DNA from: Pocillopora verrucosa | Taxonomy: Eukaryota > Cnidaria > Anthozoa > Scleractinia > Pocilloporidae | Assembly: GCF_036669915.1 (NCBI RefSeq) | Contig: NC_089324.1 | Span: 11,100,118 to 11,164,117 of the forward strand | Length of the DNA stretch: 64,000 nt | Reading direction: 5' to 3' | In this document: one piece after another, positions 46,801 to 58,500 of the stretch | Position numbering within the stretch: position 1 is the stretch's first letter | Layout: every line of letters begins with the position of its first letter | Notes under the pieces: generated by a model | What the model was told of the DNA's origin: nothing | Database searches by the model: none | What the model saw: the letters and a program-made list of their open reading frames with translations, nothing else | Translations under genes and position numbers: made by a program

Positions 46801-47970
46801 TCAGAAAAGCACCCAGATTTATTCTCAGAATTTGGATGACGTCATTGGTTCATCTTGGTGAACAATGAATTCCGAGAAAGTACCCAGATCTATTCTTAAC
46901 TTTTCGATTACGTCATTGACGTTTTGGCTTTAGTCCTTCATTATTTAAAGGTAAAAGCACCTATAAACCACATACAGCAAATTATTGCGCTTCGGAGAAT
47001 GATAATTTACCTTTTAGAAATATGGATGCAATGGAGCAGAACGAGCAAGAAGCATCTTTTTGGTATTATTTATAGCGGAGCACCTGCGTAGCAGGTGCCC
47101 ATGTTGATAGATAAAATCCCCGGAAAAGCATTAGATTTATTCTCAGAATTCTGATGACGTCGTTGAGGTTTTCATTTTATTTCCGCATCCGGTTCGTTCT
47201 TATTCAAGTGAATGAGGATACCAAGCAAATTTTAAATTTTTGTGGGTGAAACCGCAAACCGCTTTTCCCTCAAGTTACTGTCATTCATGCCATTTACCAG
47301 ACGACGCTAGTGACTGTGTTTTAACCGATTAAAACTTTTTAATTCGAAATGCGTTCAGTGGAGAAGAAACAAACAAGAACGTTCAATGTATTACCTGTAG
47401 CGGAGCTTCGCTGCAAGAAGTGCCCATGTCGATAGAGGGAATTCCCAGAAAGCTCTCGATTTATTTTAAGGATTTCGATGATCTCAATGTCTTGATCACG
47501 TTACATCTGCCTCATTCTTATTCAAGTGAACGATACGGGTAATAACCGAAGTTTAATTATTTGAGGGTAAAAGTACACGTTGGCTCTTCGTTCATGATCT
47601 CATGCATGCAACTGGCCAGATGAGGCTAGTGACCGCGCTCTAGAGAATTATAACTTGCCTATTGGAAATGGAAGCTAGCACGAAGCACCTTCTATGCATC
47701 ATTTACAACGGAGCTCCGGCGCGGCAAGCGCCCTTGTTGATGTAAGGAATTCTCGGAAAGCACCCTGATTTATTCTCAGAATTTTGATGATGTCATAGAT
47801 GTCAATGATTTTGCATTAGGGTTACGTTCTTCTTCAGCTGAATAAGGGAATTAACCGAAGTTTAAATATTTGAGGATAAAATGCCGATGGCGTCATGTTG
47901 ATGGAATGAATTCTCGGAAAGCACCCTAATTTATTCTCAGAATTTTGATGACATCATCGATGTCAATACA
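46801..47970. repeat. Tandem repeat array (~300 bp units) upstream of viperin
   Basis: A core of the form GGAAAGCACCCTGATTTATT plus CTCAGAATTTTGATGACGTC recurs at about 46801, 46868, 47115, 47439, 47749 and 47911. Between cores are related stretches: CTTATTCAAGTGAA, a CCAGA(C/T)GA(C/G)GCTAGTGAC segment, and a short hairpin-like GC-rich word such as GCACCTGCGTAGCAGGTGC. Spacing from the third to the fifth core is 310-325 bases; the outer units are shortened. Confidence 0.8.
46837..46844. promoter_or_regulatory. CRE/ATF-type palindrome upstream of viperin
   Basis: TGACGTCA, a full CRE consensus, 56 bases before the viperin ATG. It belongs to the first core of the tandem array; other cores have TTACGTCA, TGACGTCG, TGATGTCA and TGACATCA at the same place. 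Whether it lies in promoter or 5' UTR is unknown. Confidence 0.4.
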
Positions 47971-49557
47971 AATTTTACGAGAGGCTAACGGAAGAGTTCA
48001 TCTAATATTGTGCAAAAAAGCCGTGTCTCTGAATTAAAAGAAAGGAAGAAATTATCCACAAGTTTTGGCAACGTATGAAATGAATGAACCGTCTAAAAGC
48101 TCTGATGTCCCGTGCCTTATGGCTCCGGCAAGCCTCAAGAGAACATGAACCATGCAAATATCTACGGTCAGGCACAAATCGAAATTTTATTCTTGTATGG
48201 AATAAAAAAAATTATACAGCACTACAGTCTAAAACATCACGAGTAATAACACCAGTTAACCTTCTATACTAATAAAATTGTCTCTACTAAATGTCACTAC
48301 GGTTATTTTCCAAAGTGATTCGTCTCAAAGGCAATGCTTTTTGTTTGCTATCAATACTTAGCCGTCAGGCGAGAATCATCATCACGTACTGAACAATTTA
48401 ATATGGAACTTACGCACAAACGTTTTTGAGATGCGGGTGGCGACCGGAAGTTAAAAGTTCTCATATCTGTTTCTCATATACCTTTTCGGCCAGCACAAAT
48501 TAGTTTAACATTACAGTCGATATATTGACGTTATTGCGCGCTAAAATCACAGTTATTTTATTCTTCTTCCGGTTTCCGTCCGAGTCTCTAAAACGTCTCT
48601 GCTTAAGTTCTCCAATGCTTCGCAAGATTCTTGAATCACCATATGAAAGATTTCGCGCAAAATATTTTCTGTAAGAGTATTAGACAAGGAACTGAACACA
48701 TTTAAAACTATCTTCATTAGAAAAATCCCCAGATACTCTTGAAAGGGGTCAAGTCAAAGATTCTGCATCTTGAAAAGTCAAAGCTTAAATTTTCCAAGTT
48801 CAAATTGCTATATGCGACCAACCTCTCCATCCTTGATTTTAGATGGGTGTATTCTTTTCACATTGGTATTTTTTTAACTTACCAGGCTCAGAATATTTTG
48901 TGGATTCTTTCAAATTGTATGAAATTATGCACGTCGCAGAATACGTCTCGACTATTGTGTAACGGCCCTTAAATTTAGCTTTACCTTTGAACAAACTACC
49001 TGAGATTTGCAAAGTTACCCGTCATTTTACAAAGAAATCTTGAGAAACTATGTTTAATCTTTTGGAACCATTGTGGTGAAGTCAGCCCTTAGTTGTCCGG
49101 AAGTTACAAAAAGGATTGCTGTCTAAAAGACAAATAGTTCACTTTAGCGGCTATAGTTTTTGGGTTCAATCGTTAACTACGCAAAATATGAAAGAACAAC
49201 AAGCTTGATATCATTAAAGGCCAACTGTAAGATTAAAAAAAAAACCCAGTCTGAAAACAATTCTGAGATTTCCAAATACGTTCATTTTTCATAAAAACTG
49301 AATTCCCCTGAGTAACTAGGAATACCTCGGGGGAGAGGAGGAGAAGGACTCTGTACAAAAATAACAGGAGTGGTCTGTACTATCACAGACATAAAACGCC
49401 ACAGGGATTGATACATGTACCACAAACGGATTAAAAGAGATTTACAGCAGATCCAAACTTGCACCTTTTAGGTTTTCTGGTGAAATTTTTGACTGCCGCT
49501 CCTGTTACGTTATATGGGATGAGGGGGGGGGGGGGGGGTGGGGAGGCAATCAGGCAA
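47971..49557. other. Non-coding; 3' side of the MAGUK gene
   Basis: No recognised gene. The probable 3' UTR of the MAGUK gene occupies its right end, including the G run at 49523. Confidence 0.4.
49523..49547 (+). repeat. Poly-G run just after the MAGUK stop codon
   Basis: Sixteen G, then TGGGGAGG. In the gene's sense this is a poly-C run starting about 10 bases into the 3' UTR. Confidence 0.85.
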
Positions 49558-52500
49558 TCAGTAAACCCAGCTGACTGGGACCCATTGCGGCTCAGAGCTG
49601 AGCCCTTCGATACAATCCTTGAGTTGAGACAAGGCTTTATCAAGGTCGTCATTCACAATGACTTTATCAAAATAATGCGAGTAGCTGTTGAAAAGCTTCT
49701 CTGATTCCTCGGCTGTCCTCTGAAGATCTTCGTCCTGAAAACAAATCAAATATTATATAATTACAAATTTACAAAATCCTGATAAATGATTAGCTCTGAG
49801 CAGTAGCTGTTTGCCTCTTAATATTGTTAAATGATAAAATTACAATTATAGTTAATCTACAATATCGTAAGGGTTTCCTGTATTGGTGTTGGAAAGAAAA
49901 GGAATGGAAATATTATATTATTTTAAGTCATTTAATGTAAGTTATAAAAAGGGCAGGTTGACTACTTCGTATTCCTTCTTGGTGGTCTTATCTTAAAGGT
50001 TGAGTTTGATCACGTTCTTCTTGTGAGTTTGGCCACGTTCTCCTAGTGAGTTTAATCACGTTTTCTTTGTTGTGATCGTGAGGTTGACATGGAACTCGTG
50101 ATAAGTCATGTACTTAAATAAGTTAATTTGTTAGTCCAGGAAGAGTAAATCTCCCTGGTAATAGGTCGCGCTCGACACCTTCGTGTTCCCAGAGGTAATT
50201 TAAGGGTAAACAGGTGATACCCCTCATGTTTCGCAACCAAAAGCAATTTAGGGGCGGTACTTGTGAGCGCCTTTCTTCTTTAACTCTTGTGACCAAGATG
50301 TTGTTATGTAACAATCTTTAAAGGTGATTTTCTCTTAAGATACACTTTCAGGTATAAATAGTACTCTGAAACAAGGTTATTTGTAATTTTTATATAGTCG
50401 ATCTCGTTTCTGTTATGGCCGATCTCAACCGTAAAGATATGAAAATTAAGGTAGAAATTGATTTTGTAACTGCGTAAACAACCCTAAGGTGCATACTCAG
50501 TATGTGGGAACTATAATACGTAGTCAAGCGTGATTCGCTAGTTGAGATGGTACGATGACGACACAAGAAGATTGACGGCTTAGAAATGTCATCCGCAGTG
50601 TCACCTTTATAAGCGGAGACTCCAGTTTTCCCTGATATTTTGGAGTTAGTCACCGCTGTAACAACTTGAGAAGGAAAGGAATTAAAGAAGAATCAACCAA
50701 ACCAACAACGAGTGTTAGAGAATTTACTTCTAACAATATAGTCCACGAGAAGTCCCTCTTTTTTCGGCGCCACGCGAAACTCTGGGAGTGGGGCGCCCGA
50801 AAATTACTCCACACTTCCAGAGTTTCCTTTAACAAGTAAGTACTCTAGTCGATCACCAGTGATAAAATGACCGGGTCGCATGCTTACCGTCTGTTTCTTG
50901 GTGATAGTTCCCTCTGATGTAGCTCGCTTATGAATTTCCCTCAGGTTATCAATGAGTGGCGAAGCAATAAATACGACAAACGGCATGAATTCTGGAGTCT
51001 TCAGAATCTTTAGAGCCTAAAAATAAACCAGAATTCATTAGCCGAAAGAAATTGGAAAGCAGGCTTAAGAATCAAGTTTTTGCTTCGAAAGCCAGAGAGT
51101 TGGCAAGTATCTGTAGCGAAAAAAGTCAGCGACGCACATGTATGTCGAGCTTATTTGAAACAATCACTTCCAACCCTTTCACCCCTATGGGTGACTAGCA
51201 TCTAGATTCTCCTTACAATACCACCTCTGAATAAAACAGTAAGGCTATGAGAATGAAGGAAATGATCACTAACTAAAGAAACTCCTGATTTTTTGACAAA
51301 CTCTCCTTGTCAGCACCTCAGGAAATACAGTATGGAGAATATGCAAACTGCCGTCAGGGTGTAAAGGGCTATTGTCGGGATTCATAGCCTGCGAGCATAG
51401 CTTTGTTTTCCGCACCTAAGCTAGCTTATATGGATATCATCCTGCAATTGATCACTTGTTGCTGTTTGGAAAAAGACGCATAAATTCTTCCCAAGAATGC
51501 CGACACTCAATCCTCGTTTTCTAGTCTTTTCTCCAGGTCTTGCACACTAGTTAGCGAATCTCTCAACCAATCAGCTGCAAAACTTAAAAACAATCGCAAC
51601 TTGGATATGCGCGTTTTCCCGCGCATCAAGCAGTTTGTTTGTTTTCACTTTGAGTTCTCATTGGCTTATGGCAATGTAAATCTTTGTTCTGGGATTACTT
51701 TGGTTTTAGTTTTTCAATACACAATTAGAAACTGCTCTACATTGATTCAAAATTCTGCTTTTCCTTACCGTAGAATTAACATCCAGAATACACATTTTCC
51801 CTGAGCGCATGACTTCACGAATACTGTCGACCTTAGTTCCATACAAGTTTCCCTCATAGTCGCCATGTTCCAGATACTTTCCAGCTCTGATGTCTTGCTC
51901 CATTTCTTCTCGGCTTACAAAGTTGTAACCTTTGCCATTTTCTTCGCCTTCTCGTGGCTCACGTGTTGTGTCTGCACAAAAAAACAAGATATTGCTTGAA
52001 TTTAGAAAGGCAAAATGTACAATACTTAAAAAATTAACAAGCGAGCAAGCCCTTCCCACGCGCGGAGACATTTTAAACGAGTCGGCGAGAGGTTGTTCGA
52101 CGCATAAGAATGAATGAATTCTAGACATACAGTAGATCTCCCATAACTTGAACTATTGATGGAAATCCTAAAGAATTCAAGTTATTGCAATAGAACTGTA
52201 TCATTAAAACTATTTTAATAAGAGGGAAAGCATTCTTTTAGTGGTTTCATAGCAATTCTTGCAATTTAAACTATGTTCTCATTCTGGTCAATAACTAAGA
52301 AATAATGTACTACACTTTGACAAAAGGCATTTCAGTTATTAAGGGTAACATTGTAACGATTCCAAATGTTAGGAATGTTAGAATGACCCAATGATGAATA
52401 TTAGGAATGAAAGACCCAAAGAGAACCTCACTACGAGTTCAAAGGAGTTTGGGTAATTGACCGTAAAAGTACACTGTATATAGAGAACTTTTCGATTGAG

Positions 52501-55500
52501 TGTAGTAAAACGAAACCAAAGTTATTACAACGACCAATCAGACAAAAGGAAAATATCTTTAAAAGCCAAAGGGAGCTCAAAATTGAAACCGACCAACCTG
52601 TCAAAGCGCAGGAAAACGCGAGCGACCAAGTAACGATTGGTTTTTTTCGTTATGTATCAGATCGGTTGAGTTAGTGATCCGAGTTTTCTGGACCAAACAC
52701 CGAGCGAAGTGATGCAAAAACAAAATAATCCCGAATTATTTTTGACACTCAATTGAAAATTTCAATATCTAGCAAATCCAGTGGAACCTAATGGTAATAC
52801 CACGGTTGTTACACTAGAACATCTGCTGAGCTCGTAGCTGTACTTAGAAGTCATTAAAGTGGTACTCACGGGGTATTGTAGTACCAAATCTCGCCCTGTC
52901 AGACAGGATGATCCTGTTTTTCAATGTTCTTCGACCCACACCTTGAGCACCTATAAGATTTACACAGATTTCAGAATGAGAGTATAATTTGTGGTTAAAT
53001 CTGTAGTTTGGAATTAGCGCCGGAGATTTAAAATTACAGTACGTTCGTGCCTCTCCTCGCAAAAGACACATTGATTAGGGATTTCCATAATCAGTTTTTC
53101 CATAAGCGGCTGCTGATGGTGAAATAAGCGGCTGTGCCGCAGGGCGGAACCCAAACACGAGAGCCTGCACACAAGCTAAACAGACGGCGGTAAATCAGCG
53201 GATGACCGATGGTGACCGGCTTTCACTGAAAGACCCCAGATGTAATTCATTTTGTAAACTTAATTATTCAAAGTGTCATGTCTTTTAAAGGTGTTTCCTT
53301 ACCAACAAGTACTAGAGTCTTGCGGTGGAAAGGTGGCATCTTGGCAACTTCTTCATAGATGATCATTTCGTGTCTATCGAAATCTGTTGAAGAGTGGAAA
53401 GAATTTGATACAGGCTTGGCGATATAAGTTGGGTGATCATATAACTGAATGATGAATATAAAGTTACCTTAAAACTCAGAAAATCGTGAACAACATAAAT
53501 ATCCCTGAAACGTGATCACGATCCGTTAACTATCAGGCATCTTAACCTTTTGACCCCATACGTGATCAATTTGTAATTTCTCGATGTGATTCCAATAATT
53601 ATGTTACCTTACAAACAGGTAAGAAGAAAAGACAATCTCAACAGCAAATTGAAGAAATTGTAACGTATCGTAGCAATGCAGCCTTTACAACTCACCAGCA
53701 TTTTTTGCAGACTTGTACATTATCTTCTGCTTCTTTTTGCTACCACACACTGAAAATGGAAGTAACAAGCATTTCCAGTCAATTTCTTTTTCAGAGCTTT
53801 CATTCCTTCTCTGTTTCACTTCCTTACATCCTAACAACAAAAAATATTTGTTGTCCTTCTAGTATATGCTTGTACCTATACAAGTACACGCAACTACTCA
53901 GTGCGTGAAACACTTACAGAATCCACTACCAGGTCTATCCTTCTTGACAAACGATCTTCTCCTGGAAACCATCAAAGATACAAAGAGTCAAATTCACAGT
54001 TATGACAAAAAAATTGCCAATTGTTATTGAAGCAGTATACAATACTCTACTAACTAACATTCCTAACATTTGGAATTCTCTCCCAAAAACGGTCACTGGT
54101 TCGACTAGCTTCTCTACACTCCAAAAAAGATGATGGAATTTTTAATGAAAAGAGCCTGAAACCAGCAAGCCACACAGCCTAATTTCAAAGATATGGACAA
54201 CCAAAGTGGTCTCCATTACAAGCTTGAGCCCAGTTGTTCAAAGAGTGGATAATGCTACCCAACGGATAAATCACTATCCAGAGGATAACTTTCAAGAAAA
54301 CGTACTGCGCCATCCACCGGATAGCGATTTATCCAGTGATTAGCGTTATCCAACCTTTGAACAACCGCTGCCTGATGGCTTCTTGCATGTCTCCTTGCTC
54401 GACCACACTGTTGTCTTGAATTTGTGTAAAATTAATATTACTTTGGAAGATGCTAATACATCATGGTGATAATGATACTAATTAGTTAAATATTGCAAAT
54501 GTTGCAAGATATTGCAAAGAGATGGTGTTTTTTTTCAGTCAGTGACACAGGCTTACTTAGAAGTGCTCTCAATGTTGTCCCTTCCTTTTTTTCGTTTTGT
54601 CTCAATCATGTACATGTAATTTATGTTAATTTAATTTTTGTCGCCTTTTTTTTTTCCTCCGCTACAAAATGGAAAAATTGCACAACAGTACCCAGTGGTC
54701 ATTGGGCCCTTAACACCATGACAACTAACTGTGATCCAATGAGGGTGAAGGTGTTCACATGTTGATCACGTGTGTTATCTTGATGACGATTGATGTTGTA
54801 ATGCACGGACAGGGCCGGGTCACATGACGAACCACGAGATTTTTGCCTATAAAACTCTTTTGTCAGCCATTTCTTATTTTTTCTGGGGTTGTTGTTTTGG
54901 TGATGGAGGTGCAACGTTTTTGGTTTACGATTATCTGAAGCTTCATAGTGCAAACGCTCAAAATACTTACAGACACACACACAAGTCGTATTGTTCGAGG
55001 CCAATCCACACTAAAGCGGTATTTTTGGAACGGATTGAGATTGGAAAAAGCTCATTGAATTAAATAAGTACCAATTACCTTTCCTCACAAATTTGGCTGG
55101 GAATAATCCCTGCTTCGTCTGTGCCATCAGTCCTCTTAGCCTGAAATTTGAAGTTAACAAGACTGTGTTGCCCATAGACTACAGTATCAGGTTTTTTTAA
55201 AACTTAAAAGGAATGTGAACATTGTTGAAAACTAGACAGCATTGGTTACAAGGTTTTCTGTGAACTACTGTGCATGTAAAAGAATATCATCTTTTCAACC
55301 CAATCTTTAGTTTACAACATGAAGGAAACAGGAAACTGGCCTAAAGCCTCCTTTACATCCTAACATCAGTTTGCATATTCTCCTTACTGTTCACTAAACA
55401 TTTCCTAAGGTGCTGACAAGGAGAATTTGTATAACAATCAAGAGCTTTTTGGACTGGTAGTGATTTTCTTTAATCTCTTGACATTAATGTGTGATTCAAG

Positions 55501-58500
55501 GGTGATATTGTAAGGAGAAATTAGATGCTAGTCACACTTAGGGGTTAAAGTGTTAAGACTAATAAATCTTTCAAACAGAGAGATGGTGTTAAGAAAGAAA
55601 AATGTCAACAAGGGGATGTCAACTGATTTAACTCTAAATTCTCAAGGCTAACATTTCAAGAGATGTACGGGAAACAGTGCAGAGAATTTATCTTGAGATC
55701 ATTACACTGAAAGGGTCAAGGGTACCTGCCACCAATTGGGATCCTCCTGTTCGACAATCTGTAGCACATCGCCAATTTTGAATGACAAGCCAGCATCTTT
55801 GCAGGGAATTATTTTGTCCTTCTCTGGGTCATAGTCAAAGTGAGCCCGAACAAAGACCTGTACAAATGATTTAATCAAGTTATTCAATTTAAGAGCACTA
55901 ATATAATTAACCCTTTAACTCCCAAGATCTGATTGTTAATTCTCTCTTCTAGCTGATATAAATTTCTTTGTAAATTGGTTAGGAGAATTTGGTGTTCAAT
56001 CAAGATAATATCTTGTACCTGATAAGTTTGAGTAATCTCACTACTTGTTTGCTGGATAATGTACAGATACTATAGGGAGAAGTTACATGTTAATCACTTC
56101 TGGGAGTTAAAGGGTTAGGAAGAACGGACGGGGAGTGGTTCATAGGATCAAGTGCTCCAACTGCCAAGTCTCCTACATCGGAGAGACTGGCAGGAACCTC
56201 ACAGAAAGACTGACTGAGTGCAAGGGAGCAGGTAGATTTGGCGATGCCAACAATCACATTGCTAAACATCATCAATCAAGCTATGAACCACACTACTGAC
56301 TGGGACTCTGTACAATGACTAACCTACAGCAATAACTCTTTTCAAGAACTGACTCTAGAAAGCTGGTTTCACAAACTAAGAACAGACTCTCTTTAAAGGT
56401 GTCAACTACTACTGGCACCATACAAATAACTTGTTTATGACAATTATACCACAAGTTAGTAAATAAGTTGTTTACCTGGCTCAAAGCTGGTGCCTCCAGA
56501 CTAGTTGGAATAACTTTCAGAAAGATTTTTCCTGTGGATTCACGCTTAGAAAAAAAAAATTAAATTCAGCTGGGACTTACAACAACAACATAAGGTAACT
56601 CCAAAACAAATATCTCTCAATTTTTCAAACTGTTAACTAATAAATCTTACTTTTCTGTTATCAAGCTGTAAGACTCACCAATAAATCTTGAAGTTCTTTA
56701 GGATTTCCACTCATGTCTCTTCCATTCACTTCCTTAATTCTGTCTCCAACATGAAGAAGCCCTTAAAGTGAAACAAAAATTTCATGCAATTTCTGAAGGC
56801 TACATAAAATGAATGTTTTTTTCGCAAATGATAATCATTTAACCTGAGTGACAGTTGCGTAGAAAACACAATGCCTTACAATCTCTACTAAGTCCCCCTT
56901 CTTCAATGAGCCTCCTGTCGGGAAGCATTAGGAATGAAGAAGCTCACCAAGGCCTACTTGGTAAATTGAAATCTCCTTAATTTGTTTACCTTGTCTGTCA
57001 ATCATCCCTCCATGAATAATCCTTGCAACAACAAGTTCTCCTTTCTCTACAACTAATGTCATCCCCTTAATAACAAAAAAATGACATGGGTGTTGATAAA
57101 ATAATAATAATAATAATAATAATGACAACAACAATATTAATAAAAACAATGACTATGATGGAAAATCCTACAATCTATTCTCCAATAATGATGATAGACA
57201 GTAATAATGATAAACAGTAATAATAATAAAATTAACTTTAAAGAAAGCGAAAAAACTTTTTGAGTCTGTAAAAAATCTGGACAAACCAGTGGTTTCTTAG
57301 GCTGCTTATGTAAGCCAACCATTCTGATGGGCTGCCCACCAAAGCCATTCATAGTACCAGCCTCGTCAGTCGGTCCAGGAGAAGCAGGTGGTGATGCGTA
57401 CTTCTTGAATGCGACATTATCATGAACTTCCAATAATGCCTGGCAATGAAACACTGATTTAATGATGTGATCTATTAATTCTTACAGCAAAACTTCTACA
57501 TAGCAGCCCATAATTAGCTAACCTATTAAAGAAATAATCTTCAAAAATTATCTCAGTCTTCTTTACTTAACCCTTTAACCTGCAGAAATGATTAAAATGT
57601 AACTTCTCCCTATAATATCCATACATTTTCCTGCACACAGGTAATGAGAATACTCAAACTAATCAGGTAGAAGTTTTTATCTTCATCTAACACCAAATTC
57701 TTGTAACAAATTAACAGGAAATCTGTAGCAGCTGCAGGGGAGAATTAACAATCAGATCTTGGGAGTTAAAGCATCAATTTTTTTATTGATTACACTCAAT
57801 TGATTGTACAGCACATGGAGTGAATATATAAAAATTAAATTAGTAAAACTAAACTAAAAGATCACATTGCATTAATGAAAAATTCAAGGAAGCAAGATTT
57901 ACATTATAGATGTTCATACCATGAAATGAGGCTCTTGCAGGAGACCAGACAACTCAGCTGCACTATCATCATTTGCCACTTGTGGCTCAAGTTCTGTGGT
58001 AACCTGAAATAACAGTCAACATATTAATTACATGGCTCGCTCTGCAATCCTCTGAATCCTGTGATCTGATTGGTTAATGGAGATGAAATTGTATGGTTTT
58101 GAGAGTATACAAGAGAGAAAAAAAGGAGAGGCATAAAATCTTTATTATCACTAAATTATAACTTCAAGTAAATAAAGGTATCAAAATTAATTTCTTTGCA
58201 TATCATTAACATCATTATGTTCAACAGTACAAAATACCAAACTCACCTCCCTTGCAAGCTCTGCTGTGTTTGGGGTCTCAACTTGCTTGCGACCTTCTTC
58301 AAGTTTGTCATGTGCCTAGAAAAAGTTTGATATGAAAACAATGTTATAGAAACATAAACAGTGTATGGATCTCAAAAATAAATTACACTTGTAATACTAG
58401 CCACTTTATTTAAGCAAGGAATGAACAGGTCAGGTCTTGGGAATCAAGCAAGCAAGTTAAATTACTCAACTCTTACCAGTTGGCATTTAAATCCCTGTTT

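Noticed and set aside
50790..50805. TGGGGCGCCCGAAAA as a retroviral-type primer binding site
   Set aside because: It lies 55 bases beyond the LTR end, outside the ATAT duplication, so it is not part of that element.
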